Assembly (NCBI RefSeq): GCF_004346035.1
Contig: NZ_SLZN01000024.1
Coordinates: 1 to 42,137, forward strand
Source: Acidomonas methanolica
GTDB lineage: Bacteria; Pseudomonadota; Alphaproteobacteria; Acetobacterales; Acetobacteraceae
Direction of reading: 5' to 3'
DNA length: 42,137 nucleotides
Shown: positions 31,176 through 40,052 of the stretch, piece by piece
How the letters are laid out: each line of letters opens with the position of its first letter
Numbering within the stretch: the stretch's first letter is position 1
The notes under the pieces: generated by a model
Databases searched by the model: none
What the model saw: only the letters and a program-made list of their open reading frames with translations
What the model was told of the DNA's origin: nothing
Program-made: the position numbers and the translations under genes

Positions 31176-31734
31176 TTTTGATCCAATCGCGTCGGCTATT
31201 ATCTATTTCCGAGCCGTCGCTACGGAGGGCCTGTTATGACCAACCGGATCAATCCTGATCCGCGGTTCTGCCGAATGTTACGTAAGCTTCCGTGAACACA
31301 CTTGTCTCCCTGACGGCCACATCTTATCCTGTCTGGCGATGGCACATGCGGTCAAGCTTGGGCTTGTCGGGGTTGGCTAACGTGCTGCGTTCTCTGGATG
31401 CCGCCATCAGGAACCACGTCAGTGGCTTGGCTCGGACGACGACAAAACACAAGGGCAACGCGCTGGAGCAAAGGGCGATTTCATAAAGATACAGAGCCGA
31501 GGTCTGAAAAAAGCGGGAATACATGACCTGTAACGCAATTATTCATGCTCGGATACGTGACGTAACAGTCCCGCACCTGGTCTGTCGCTGATAGCTCAAC
31601 GATGTCGGCTTTCTGGCAACCGTCACAGTCGCTTTTATGCCTGGATGGAGGCGTAAGCTGCCATGACATCTCGCTCTCCGGGACAGCGCCAAGGCTCTTA
31701 GGTCGTGGGGCGAATACTGCACCAATCCGCGAAA
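31176..31734. other. Unassigned intergenic region
   Basis: 559 bases. A 19-codon frame at 31236-31295 has a very good ribosome binding site (GGAGGGCCTGTT) and encodes MTNRINPDPRFCRMLRKLP; it may be the stump of a truncated gene. Overlapping frames at 31292-31524 are unassigned. The rest shows nothing recognisable and may be gene debris. Confidence 0.4.
31236..31295 (+). CDS. Possible 19-aa ORF or truncated gene start
   Basis: MTNRINPDPRFCRMLRKLP, preceded by GGAGG at seven bases. The strength of the ribosome binding site suggests it was or is translated. No family is recognisable at this length. Confidence 0.3.
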   Translation: MTNRINPDPRFCRMLRKLP

Positions 31735-32391
31735 TTATGGCTCCGCCTCCGTTATACTGTCTAAAGTGCGCCGAAACGGCTCCAGCCGGTCCGCGAGATA
31801 AAGACGGTGCATCCGCCGCAATTCGTCAGGCGCACCTGGCATCGTGGGCGCGTCCTTCGAGAGCATACCGCGCAATACTTTCATAGTGTTCAGAACGACC
31901 GCAGAAATGTCTTTCGCCAGCATCTCACCCAACCCTGGTGCACAGACACGCAACGCAGCCGCAATTCCAGCTATCGCATGTCCTCGTGCACGTTCGCGAA
32001 TCTCCATCCTGTCGGTCCGGGCCTCCATCAGCGCGGACAGGGATTTCACGCGAGGATAAAGCGTGACAAGCAACTCGATCAGGACGTCCGCCAATGCTTC
32101 GGGCGACAGCGTGGCGGCACGTTTGGCGAGTGCCGCGTATTCGTCTTCCAGAACGGCGATATGCCGCTGCACCAAAGCGTCCGCGACCGCCTCCTTGTTT
32201 GGAAAGAAACGATAGAGCGAGCCGATCTTCGCCCCGGCGCGCGCGGCGATCTCCGCCATGGTCGTGGCCTCGTACCCTCGTTCCGCCATGAGATCAGACG
32301 CGGCCTCCAGCAATTCCTCAACGCGCTGACGCCCAGCCGCACGCAGCGGCTGAAGAGACGTTCTTTTACCCCTTGACGAATTTGAGTCCAT
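31735..32391 (-). CDS. TetR/AcrR-family repressor
   Basis: 218 aa. GRQRVEELLEAASDLMAERG with YEATTMAEIAARAGAKIGSLYRFFPNKEA is the TetR helix-turn-helix (about residues 18-66); the C-terminal helical domain binds an unknown ligand. ATG is at 32391; a TTG at 32397, six bases after AGGAG, is an alternative start two codons earlier. It is divergent from an isochorismatase-family gene and a DHA2 exporter gene, the classical layout for a local repressor. A perfect inverted repeat TTGAGT-N4-ACTCAA lies just upstream of its start. Confidence 0.9.
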   Translation of the reverse strand: MDSNSSRGKRTSLQPLRAAGRQRVEELLEAASDLMAERGYEATTMAEIAARAGAKIGSLYRFFPNKEAVADALVQRHIAVLEDEYAALAKRAATLSPEALADVLIELLVTLYPRVKSLSALMEARTDRMEIRERARGHAIAGIAAALRVCAPGLGEMLAKDISAVVLNTMKVLRGMLSKDAPTMPGAPDELRRMHRLYLADRLEPFRRTLDSITEAEP

Positions 32392-32410
32392 CCTCAAATA
32401 ATGCTCCTGC

Positions 32411-32426
32411 TTGAGTGTCTACTCAA
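32411..32426. promoter_or_regulatory. Palindromic operator for the TetR-family repressor
   Basis: TTGAGT-GTCT-ACTCAA in the 109-base divergent region between the repressor gene and the hydrolase gene. Perfect 6-bp arms fit a TetR-type site. Both genes would be controlled. Confidence 0.6.
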
Positions 32427-32499
32427 CTTACTAACGTTACCGCGTGTTCCGGACAATGGTTCGGGATGGCGGTTCTAACGCCGACAGGGATGTTTCTCC

Positions 32500-33066
32500 A
32501 TGATTTCGCTTCAAGCCACCAAGACGGCTCTTGTCCTGATCGACCTCCAGAAGGGCATTACGGGGCTTCCCCTGGCTCCGACACCGGGTGCTTTGATTGT
32601 TGAGCGATCGAAAGAACTCACGGCGCGTTTCCGAACTGCCGGCGCTCCGGTCATTCTGGTCAACGTCGCGTTCGCGCTGGACTTTGCGGACGCGGTGCAT
32701 ACGGTCGTCGATCGCTCCTTTTCGCCGCCAGGCGGTTTTGCACCCGACTGGATGGAACTGGTCGACGGGCTTGCCGAACCAACCGATCTGCGCATCACGA
32801 AACGGCAGTGGGGTGCCTTCTACGGCACGGATCTTGACCTCCAACTGCGGCGACGCGGGATCACGACCATCGTGGTCGGTGGAATCGCCACCAATCTGGG
32901 GGTGGAATCTACCGCCAGAGCGGCGCATGAGCACGGATATAACGTCGTGCTCGTCGAGGATGTCATGTCCACATTCACCGAAGAGATGCAGCGCTTTGCC
33001 TGCGAAGAGATTTTTCCCCGTCTTGGCCGGGTGACGACGAGCGACGCGATCGCGCTGGATGCGTAA
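32500..33066 (+). CDS. Isochorismatase-family hydrolase
   Basis: 188 aa. TALVLIDLQKGITGLPLAPT holds the catalytic Asp (D in LIDLQ), RITKRQWGAFYGTDLDLQLR the catalytic Lys, and VVGGIATNLGVESTARAAHE the third site. Where cysteine hydrolases of the family have Cys (usually N-x-C-V-E-S-T), this protein has Gly, so it cannot use the thiol mechanism; true isochorismatases also lack that Cys. The substrate is open. It lies 48 bp before the exporter gene and divergent from the TetR gene. Confidence 0.85.
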   Translation: MISLQATKTALVLIDLQKGITGLPLAPTPGALIVERSKELTARFRTAGAPVILVNVAFALDFADAVHTVVDRSFSPPGGFAPDWMELVDGLAEPTDLRITKRQWGAFYGTDLDLQLRRRGITTIVVGGIATNLGVESTARAAHEHGYNVVLVEDVMSTFTEEMQRFACEEIFPRLGRVTTSDAIALDA

Positions 33067-33114
33067 ACGCATGGCTCATGTCTGCGCGTCTCACGGTTTC
33101 CCGCGAGATCATTC

Positions 33115-34533
33115 ATGAACGCCAGAACGTCGTTGCCAGCCTTAGACCCGGATCAACTGCCTCCGGGCACCTGGAAAATCGTGAGCGTCGCGGCGGTCGG
33201 ATCTTTCATGGCGCAACTGGACGCCACGATCGTCAATGTGTCGCTACCAGATCTCGTCGCGACCCTGCACGCTCCGTTTTCACACATTCAATGGGTGGTC
33301 AGCGGCTATCTGCTGGCGCTCGCCCTGACGTTGCCACTGAATGGATGGCTCGTAAGCCGCCTCGGGGGGCGAGCGGTCTATTTATGGTGCTTCGGTGCCT
33401 TCACGCTGACATCAGGCCTGTGCGCACTAGCGTGGTCTGCGCCGTCCCTGATCGTATTCCGGCTGCTGCAAGGCATGGCGGGCGGACTGCTCGCCCCTAT
33501 GGCGCAGATGACGGTAGCTCGTGTGGCGGGCCGACAGATGCCGAGGGTCGCGAGCGCGATGACGGCACCTGTTCTGCTCGCGCCGCTTCTTGGACCCGTC
33601 GTCGCCGGTGCCATTCTCTCCGTCGCGTCCTGGCGATGGATCTTTCTTCTCAATGTGCCGGTCGGGCTTGCGGCTTTTGCCCTTGCCGTTCTGTTTCTCC
33701 CTGACGATCGACATGACGAGCGTTTCCGTCCACTTGACCTGACAGGGCTAGGATTTCTCGCGCCCGCTCTCGTCTCGTTTCTTTACGGCATGGATCATGT
33801 CGCCCGGCCTTATGGACAGGCGACCTTAGGCGCGTCCCTCGTGCTGTTCGTCCTGTATGTCCGATCCGCGCGACGCAAGGGTGATGACGCGCTGATCGAC
33901 CTGCGCCTGCTGCGTGCGCCTGCCTTTTCGGTGTCGGCGATCATCATGTTTCTGACGAACGGGGTATCGTTCGCTGGTCAGATGCTTCTACCCATATGGC
34001 TGATCCACGCCTGCGGTGTCTCGCCCGAGCGGACGGGCCTGTTCATGGCACCCCTGGGTCTGGGGATGATGTGCGTCTATCCGCTCATTGGGCGTCTGAG
34101 TGACCGGTTTGACGCGCGCGATCTGACCGGTTGCGGGGCTCTTATCTCGTTGGTCGGAACAGTGATTTTGGTGGTGCTTGCCTATAGCGGTCTGAACGTT
34201 GCCCTGCTGAGCATAGCATTGTTGCTGCGTGGCGGCGGCGGGGGTGCCGTCGGCATTCCGGCGATGAGCGCGGGATACGCTTCGATCGCCCGCACGGATA
34301 TTCCGATGGCGACAACTGCGCTGAACATCATGCAAAGGATCGGAGGGCCGACATTGATTACAGCGTGCGCCACATTCCTTGGGTGGCGGCTTGCGACAGT
34401 CGCTCCGTCTCATGTCGTGTCAGAGGCTTATGCCGAAACATTTGCATTGCTCGCGTTATTCCATGGCGTTCTGCTGCTCGCCACGCGCTTCATCAGGCCT
34501 TCGGAAAAGAAACGCCAGTTCGGATCGAACTGA
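33115..34533 (+). CDS. DHA2-family MFS drug exporter (EmrB/QacA-like)
   Basis: 472 aa with about 14 hydrophobic segments. GSFMAQLDATIVNVSLPDLV is motif D1 of DHA2 transporters, WLVSRLGGRAVYLWCFGAF is motif A, and RLLQGMAGGLLAPMAQM and VLLAPLLGPVVAGAIL are motifs B and C (antiporter motif G-P-x-x-G). It would export a toxic compound with proton exchange. It is the last gene of the operon with the hydrolase and is under the divergent TetR. The ribosome binding site is weak. Possibly the three form a resistance module in which the hydrolase modifies the same compound; this is inference. Confidence 0.9.
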   Translation: MNARTSLPALDPDQLPPGTWKIVSVAAVGSFMAQLDATIVNVSLPDLVATLHAPFSHIQWVVSGYLLALALTLPLNGWLVSRLGGRAVYLWCFGAFTLTSGLCALAWSAPSLIVFRLLQGMAGGLLAPMAQMTVARVAGRQMPRVASAMTAPVLLAPLLGPVVAGAILSVASWRWIFLLNVPVGLAAFALAVLFLPDDRHDERFRPLDLTGLGFLAPALVSFLYGMDHVARPYGQATLGASLVLFVLYVRSARRKGDDALIDLRLLRAPAFSVSAIIMFLTNGVSFAGQMLLPIWLIHACGVSPERTGLFMAPLGLGMMCVYPLIGRLSDRFDARDLTGCGALISLVGTVILVVLAYSGLNVALLSIALLLRGGGGGAVGIPAMSAGYASIARTDIPMATTALNIMQRIGGPTLITACATFLGWRLATVAPSHVVSEAYAETFALLALFHGVLLLATRFIRPSEKKRQFGSN

Positions 34534-34745
34534 ATCTGGCGGGCATTGATACTCGCCTGAGAGAACAAAAATCACCCAGGCAAGATGGGCCTGCATCGTC
34601 CGCTTTGCGGTCATTCGTTTGTGTTTCGGATTGTCCGACATGAGGGCGATAGCCGACATTACAATGAAGGACGCGGGACGGAGATCGTCCCTGCGCCGCA
34701 AAGCCAGACTGGCAACTCGCACCCACCTGGTTCATTGTTTATGTA

Positions 34746-35450
34746 ATGAATCCGTTTCGTTCACCCGACACCGACCTGCCCCTGTCGCATGCCCTCATCC
34801 TGAAGGCTGCGCTGTTGACGATCGGCTATATTGAGGAAAACGGCCCGATCGGCCTTACGCCCGGCAAGGCGCTGAAACGCTATTTTATCGCGTGGGCCGC
34901 CGAGGCCTTTGACTGGCCCGGCTATACGGTCGAAGACCTCTACGCCGTCAACAAAGTCCTCAATGAACACGATTTCCCACCGCTGGTGATCCTGCATGAG
35001 GTTCTGCTCAGCGCGAAGCTCGCACGGCATTTCAAGGGCACCCTGCGGCTGACCGACTTGGCGAGAAAGCTCCAATCAGAGCCTGCCCGGCTCTGGATGC
35101 TGTTGACAACCCACCTCCTGTTTGTCGTCGACCACAGTCCTTACACCCGAAGCGATGAGCCGCTGTTCGGCAACTGGGATATCTTTCTCAACGTCATCAA
35201 TATCGAGGCCCAGGTTGCCGTCACCGAAGAGCGGCTGTGTTCGGTTCTCTACGGGGGTGAAGAGGAGGAGATCCGTCACCGGGATTTCAAGCTGACCGCC
35301 AGTCTTTACGTCCATGTCCTGCGTCCGCTGTGCTGGGCAGGACTGTTCAACGAGCACCGAACAGGCACCGGCTTCAGCAGACGGGATTTCTATACCAAAA
35401 CGCCCTTATGGCCAGCAGCCCTCAAACTCGAGACGGATCGACACCTGTAG
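34746..35450 (+). CDS. Unknown conserved-looking protein
   Basis: 234 aa, MNPFRSPDTDLPLSHALILK, with GPIGLTPGKALKRYFIAWAA and GYTVEDLYAVNKVLNEHDFP and KLTASLYVHVLRPLCWAGLF. It looks soluble and mostly helical; no signal peptide or catalytic motif is visible. I do not recognise a family. It lies convergent to the ParB-like gene, whose terminator separates them. The start has no good ribosome binding site, but the long clean frame and GC-rich codons support it. Confidence 0.7.
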   Translation: MNPFRSPDTDLPLSHALILKAALLTIGYIEENGPIGLTPGKALKRYFIAWAAEAFDWPGYTVEDLYAVNKVLNEHDFPPLVILHEVLLSAKLARHFKGTLRLTDLARKLQSEPARLWMLLTTHLLFVVDHSPYTRSDEPLFGNWDIFLNVINIEAQVAVTEERLCSVLYGGEEEEIRHRDFKLTASLYVHVLRPLCWAGLFNEHRTGTGFSRRDFYTKTPLWPAALKLETDRHL

Positions 35451-35506
35451 CCGCTGACCCGTCACTGACCACCGTCGACAGCCATTCGGGCGCGACATCG
35501 TTCCCA

Positions 35507-35540
35507 TAAAAAAGGCGACTTCCGGAGACCGGAAGCCGCC
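35507..35540 (-). terminator. Rho-independent terminator of the ParB-like gene
   Basis: On the minus strand GGCGGCTTCCGG-TCT-CCGGAAGTCGCC is followed by TTTTTTA. It is 23 bases past the gene's stop and also serves to separate the convergent 34746 gene. Confidence 0.88.
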
Positions 35541-35562
35541 AATACCAGTCAGCGGGCAAACA

Positions 35563-37620
35563 TCACTCGGCCGCAACCACGTCCAGGCTGTCGGGCATGT
35601 CAGCCGCTCCTACTTCTCCTTCACTCCTCCCCGCCATGTTCCTTGTGCGCAGTGCCTCTGGCAACCAGCCCGAACCGTCCAGAAGCTGCTCGGCAGCCTG
35701 CGCCATGTCGCCCTTTTTCATATGGGCGATGCGGTCAGCGGCCTCATTACCCCGCGCCTCACGCACGGCTTCGAGGATGCGCGCCTTGGTGACGCGGCCG
35801 AGATAATTCTCCACCGTTGGCTGCCAGCCCGCCTCGGCCAGATCGAGCGCGAGCGCGGTGGCAAGACGGTCGGCGCGGGCCAGCCGTTCCCTGACGCTAC
35901 GCGCCAGAGACGGACCATGGGACGATTCATGCAGCGCGTTGACCCCGAAGGACAGGCAATGCGCCAGCAGCGCGATGCGACTGGCATCGTCCAACCCGTC
36001 GAGCCACTGCCAGAGTGCGTCCTCGTCCTCCGGCAGATCGTGCTTCCAGCCCTCGTTGCGCTGGCGCAGCGCATGGGCGGGAATACTGCCCGGCATGTCG
36101 GGGGAATGGATCGACAGCGGGATTTCCCGGACATAGGCTTCCAGGCAGTCCGCGCCCGAGACCTGCCAGTAGAGGTCGCGTACCAGCGTGTGCAGCAGTT
36201 CCGTCAGCGCGATATGCGGATTGGCCGCGAAAGCGTCGCGCAGGGCCAGTGTCCGCCACGCCGTCAGTTCGGTCAGCAAACGGTCGGAAAGTGGCTTCAG
36301 CCCGTCTTCCTCCTCGGGTTCGATGTCGGGTGCGTCTTCCCTCCCATCCCCTTCGGCATCATCGCCATCGGCGCGATGGTCAATGGCGTCATCATATCCC
36401 TCGGACTCATCATGACCGTCCTCCGGTTCCACCGGCATATCTTCCGGCCGGACGAAACCCCGTTCGACCAGCAGCGTGCCGTCGGTATCCAGGCTGACGA
36501 AAACCCCTGCCCGCGCCATGTCGGCCGGATCGAAGGACACCGGGCGTTCCTCCAGCGCTTCAATGGCCTGCTCGATCTCGCCCAGCCGGGTATCGATGTC
36601 TTCAGGGAATTCATCAACCTGCGCGTATTCCGCTTCGATGGTTTCCTGCTCGCTGTGCAGCGCGGTCAGACGGGTGGCTTCTTCCTCCGAAATGGCAACA
36701 GACGTGCCGTCGATCTCCCCGAAGTCCCGTGTGTGCCCCCACGGGAAGGACAGCGCCGTTTCGACCCATTTCCAGCCTTCGGCGCGGATATCTTCTGCGG
36801 CTGACGACAGTTTTTCCATGACCAGCCGGTCGAGCAGGGTCAGATCCTGCAACCAGCCGCCATCGTCGGCTTCAAACAGGTCACGCATGACGGGACCGCC
36901 GGCAGCAAGATAGGCATCCAGCCCGACGAAGCGCACGCGGCGATCCGATGCCCGCACGGTTTTCTCCGTCAGCATGCGGCGGATCAGATAGGGTTCGCGA
37001 TTGTGGCTCTGGGAGACGATCTCCCAGACCTGTAATTGCCTGTCATGGTCATCGCTGATCGAGAAGGCCATGAGCTGCTCAAGCTTCATGCCATCCTGCT
37101 CGTAAATATCGAGCAGTCTGTCGGACACGGTCATCAGGCGCAGGCGCTGTTTGACCACGGCCGGCACGACGAAGAACGCGGCAGCGATCTCTTCCTCGGA
37201 CATGCCCTTCTCCAGCATGTCGCGAAAGGCACGAAACTGGTCCAGCGGATGCAGCGCGACCCGCTGGACGTTTTCGGCCAAGGAGTCATTCTCGGCGAGA
37301 ATGGCCGATCCGGCCTCGCGCACGACACAGGGTACGGGGGCCGTCTTCGCCAGTTTCTTCTGCTTCACCAGCAGTTCAAGGGCGCGGAAGCGTCGGCCGC
37401 CGGCCGGCACTTCGTAAGACCCGGTTTCTGTCCCCTCCCCGTTCAGAACGGGACGGACGTTCAGGCTCTGGAGCAGTCCGCGACGTTCGATGTCGCGGGC
37501 CAGTTCCTCGATCGACAGGCCGGACTTCACGCGCCGCACGTTGGACTGCGACAGCACCAGCCTGTTGAAGGGGATATCACGGGACGCATTGAGAGCGATT
37601 TTCTGGATGACGCTCGCCAT
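35563..37620 (-). CDS. Large ParB/RepB/Spo0J-family protein
   Basis: 685 aa. The N-terminal ParB nuclease-like CTP-binding domain is visible: IPFNRLVLSQSNVRRVKSGL, SIEELARDIERRGLLQSLNV, VPAGGRRFRALELLV and LAENDSLAENVQRVALHPLD (ENxQR box). A KorB-type HTH follows (MSEEEIAAAFFVVPAVVKQR). The long C-terminus, with an acidic linker near residue 410-450, is unlike chromosomal ParB and typical of plasmid and ICE versions. It has its own promoter and terminator, far from parA. The promoter region contains the palindrome shared with the XRE operon, so it may belong to the same regulon. Confidence 0.88.
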   Translation of the reverse strand: MASVIQKIALNASRDIPFNRLVLSQSNVRRVKSGLSIEELARDIERRGLLQSLNVRPVLNGEGTETGSYEVPAGGRRFRALELLVKQKKLAKTAPVPCVVREAGSAILAENDSLAENVQRVALHPLDQFRAFRDMLEKGMSEEEIAAAFFVVPAVVKQRLRLMTVSDRLLDIYEQDGMKLEQLMAFSISDDHDRQLQVWEIVSQSHNREPYLIRRMLTEKTVRASDRRVRFVGLDAYLAAGGPVMRDLFEADDGGWLQDLTLLDRLVMEKLSSAAEDIRAEGWKWVETALSFPWGHTRDFGEIDGTSVAISEEEATRLTALHSEQETIEAEYAQVDEFPEDIDTRLGEIEQAIEALEERPVSFDPADMARAGVFVSLDTDGTLLVERGFVRPEDMPVEPEDGHDESEGYDDAIDHRADGDDAEGDGREDAPDIEPEEEDGLKPLSDRLLTELTAWRTLALRDAFAANPHIALTELLHTLVRDLYWQVSGADCLEAYVREIPLSIHSPDMPGSIPAHALRQRNEGWKHDLPEDEDALWQWLDGLDDASRIALLAHCLSFGVNALHESSHGPSLARSVRERLARADRLATALALDLAEAGWQPTVENYLGRVTKARILEAVREARGNEAADRIAHMKKGDMAQAAEQLLDGSGWLPEALRTRNMAGRSEGEVGAADMPDSLDVVAAE

Positions 37621-37633
37621 GGCGGGACACTCC

Positions 37634-37679
37634 GTGACGGACGGGCGGAAGCCTCTCTCCCACCCCTGAATCCGTCACG
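37634..37679 (-). repeat. 8-bp inverted repeat in the ParB-like gene leader
   Basis: GTGACGGA (about 37635) and TCCGTCAC (about 37671) can pair around a pyrimidine-rich loop, just before the start. It could modulate translation. The evidence is limited to the pairing. Confidence 0.35.
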
Positions 37680-37816
37680 AAAACCCCACTTTCCTCTTCC
37701 TCTCTTCCGGCCCCACCAGACGCCAGATCGCATCCACGGAACCGCGTAGAGACAGCTTTACGGAACGCAGGTCCGTGCCGACCGATCCTCGAGTCGAGGA
37801 CTACATCGATAAATTG

Positions 37817-37831
37817 CGACTATTATAGTCG
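37817..37831. promoter_or_regulatory. Second copy of the XRE-type palindrome, between parB-like and integrase operons
   Basis: CGACTAT-T-ATAGTCG, identical in both arms to the operator at 15403-15417 with the opposite centre base. It lies in the divergent region between the ParB-like gene (minus) and the small gene plus serine recombinase (plus). On the minus strand it contains TATAAT. The probable ligand is the XRE regulator at 15076-15360. Confidence 0.65.
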
Positions 37832-38012
37832 TTCAATCACCGATTTGTGATAGTGCCGACCACGACAGCCGTGAGTGTTCGTGACTATCCCGAAGCCCTC
37901 TCCGCACGATCCATCTCTTTGTTTCCGTGTGTTTTTCTGTTCACGCAATGCAAAGCCACCCGCCACAGTGCCTTCAGAACCACCCAAAGGTCCATGCAGA
38001 AAGGACGGGAAG

Positions 38013-38207
38013 ATGGCACGCCAACGCGATACGATAGCGGACAAGGTGCGGCTTGTTCTCGACGCCCCGGACGCCAACGTGACACCGTTGCGCAGTGGAG
38101 CCGATCCACGGCTGGTCAGCCTGGTCCGGCTTCTGGCCCGTCAGGCCGCACGGGATTTCGTCAACGCTGAAGTGGAGGCCGCGAGGCAGCGCGATCTCCA
38201 GGATTAG
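38013..38207 (+). CDS. Small protein preceding the serine recombinase
   Basis: 64 aa, MARQRDTIADKVRLVLDAPD with NVTPLRSGADPRLVSLVRLLARQAARDF and a charged C-terminal helix. ATG 38013 follows GGACGGGAAG, and it stops 12 bases before the recombinase GTG, so the two are one operon. Small conserved ORFs in this position accompany such recombinases; a role in recombination control is possible but unproven. The upstream frame to 37875 lacks a ribosome binding site. Confidence 0.7.
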   Translation: MARQRDTIADKVRLVLDAPDANVTPLRSGADPRLVSLVRLLARQAARDFVNAEVEAARQRDLQD

Positions 38208-38219
38208 GGAGATGGGATT

Positions 38220-39890
38220 GTGAAAGTCGCGCTCTATGCCCGCTACTCATCCGAGAACCAGCGTGACGCTTCGATCGAGGATCAGTTGCGCCTGTGCCGC
38301 CTCCACGCCGAGAAGCAGGGCTGGACGATCGTCGACAGTTATACCGACCGGGCGATTTCTGGCGCCTCGCTGCTCCGCCCCGGCATACAGGAACTGATCC
38401 AGGACGCCACACGCGGCCGCTTCACGATCGTGCTGGCTGAAGCCATGGACCGGTTGTCGCGCGACCAGGAAGATATCGCCGGACTGTTCAAGCGGATGAC
38501 CTTCGCCGGCGTGCGGATCATCACCCTCTCCGAGGGAGACGTCACCCATCTGCATATCGGCCTAAAGGGCACCATGAATGCCCTGTTCCTCAAAGACCTC
38601 GCCGAGAAGGTGCGCCGTGGCCTGCGCGGCCGGGTCGAGGACGGCAAGTCCAGCGGTGGCAATTCCTATGGCTATGACGTGGTGCGCCAGTTTGACGCCA
38701 AGGGCGAGCGCATCCGGGGTGACCGAACCATCAACGAGGAAGAAGCGCGCACGGTCAGACGGATCTTCACCGACTACACGCGCGGCAAATCGTCGCGCAC
38801 GATCGCCATGGAACTGAACCGTGACGGCGTTCCGGGTCCGCAGGGGCGGGAATGGGGACCGTCCACCATTCACGGCAACCGGGAGCGCGGCAACGGCATC
38901 CTCAACAATGAGATGTATGTCGGGCGGCTGGTCTGGAACCGGCTGCGCTACCTGAAAGACCCCGATACCGGTAAGCGCGTTTCACGTCTCAATCCTGAAT
39001 CCGAATGGGTGATTCAGGAGGTGCCGGAATTGCGGATCGTCGAACAGGATCTGTGGGATGCCGTGAAAGCGCGGCAGGTCGAGACGACCTTCAGCCAGCC
39101 GGAACGGGGGAACGAAGCCCTCAATGACCGGCGCCGTCCGCGCCATCTCTTTGCCGGACTCATCCGCTGCGGCTGCTGTGGCGGTGGTTACAGCATGATC
39201 TCGAAGGATCTTCTTGGCTGTTCGACGGCGCGCAACAAGGGCACCTGCGATAACCGCCTGAACATCCGCCGCGACGCACTGGAAGCATCGGTGCTGAGCG
39301 GGCTGCGTACGCACCTGATGGAGCCGGACCTGTTCAAGGAGTTCTGCAACGAGTTCACCCGCGAGGTGAACAGGCTTCGGATGGAACACGGTGCGGACCT
39401 TGTCGCCATGCGGGCAGAACTGCCCCGCATCGATCGTGAACTTGCAAAACTTCTAACTGCGCTCAAGACTGGTGGACCAGTCCAGGCAATCGTTGACGAC
39501 ATGAAGCGGTTGGAAGCACGCAAGGCCGAAGTGACAGAGCGTCTGGCCAACACCGAAGAGTCGCCTCCCCTGCTCCATCCGAATATGGCCGATATCTACC
39601 AGAGGCGGATCGCGTCTCTCTACGAGAGCCTTCAGGCGGAAGAAACGAAGACCGAGGCTGCCGAGCGCCTGCGCACGCTCGTCTCGCAGATCACGCTCCA
39701 GCCGGCCGACGGCGAACTGGCGATTATTCTGCGCGGCGACCTGGCAGCGATCCTGCAGTTTGCGGCGCACAAGAAAAACGCCACGGTCCATCCGGACAGT
39801 GGCGTTCTTGATGCGTTCGTATCGCAAGTATCGTTGGTTGCGGGGACACGGTCTGGCCGATACCAACACTCACTGGAGATCGCCATTTGA
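38220..39890 (+). CDS. Large serine recombinase (site-specific integrase)
   Basis: 556 aa from GTG 38220, preceded by GGGAGATGGG. The N-terminal resolvase domain has KVALYARYSSENQRDASIED with nucleophile Ser in YSSENQ, then RDQEDIAGLFKRMTFAGVRI. The recombinase domain has GYDVVRQF, SRTIAMELNRDGVPGPQG and GNGILNNEMYVGRLVWNRLR. The zinc ribbon has HLFAGLIRCGCCGGGYSMI with further Cys in GTCDNRL, and a coiled coil follows. These enzymes insert and excise elements, needing a directionality factor for excision. It is the only integrase seen, so it probably moves this element; the attachment sites were not found. Confidence 0.92.
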   Translation: MKVALYARYSSENQRDASIEDQLRLCRLHAEKQGWTIVDSYTDRAISGASLLRPGIQELIQDATRGRFTIVLAEAMDRLSRDQEDIAGLFKRMTFAGVRIITLSEGDVTHLHIGLKGTMNALFLKDLAEKVRRGLRGRVEDGKSSGGNSYGYDVVRQFDAKGERIRGDRTINEEEARTVRRIFTDYTRGKSSRTIAMELNRDGVPGPQGREWGPSTIHGNRERGNGILNNEMYVGRLVWNRLRYLKDPDTGKRVSRLNPESEWVIQEVPELRIVEQDLWDAVKARQVETTFSQPERGNEALNDRRRPRHLFAGLIRCGCCGGGYSMISKDLLGCSTARNKGTCDNRLNIRRDALEASVLSGLRTHLMEPDLFKEFCNEFTREVNRLRMEHGADLVAMRAELPRIDRELAKLLTALKTGGPVQAIVDDMKRLEARKAEVTERLANTEESPPLLHPNMADIYQRRIASLYESLQAEETKTEAAERLRTLVSQITLQPADGELAIILRGDLAAILQFAAHKKNATVHPDSGVLDAFVSQVSLVAGTRSGRYQHSLEIAI

Positions 39891-40052
39891 CAGAGTTGCA
39901 CAACATCGGATACGAAGCTTATTGATCATATCAGTAAAAATGGCGATACCCCCTAATAATCATCAGCGAAAGAGACAAGGAAATAACTTAGAATACGATC
40001 CTAGCAAGGCATATATCAGCTTAAAAAGCTCAACTTAAAACTGAGAGCAAAG

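Noticed and set aside
39891-40052. Attachment site (attR) directly after the serine recombinase
   Set aside because: The composition changes here, but no direct repeat partner could be identified by eye elsewhere in the window, so no att site is claimed.
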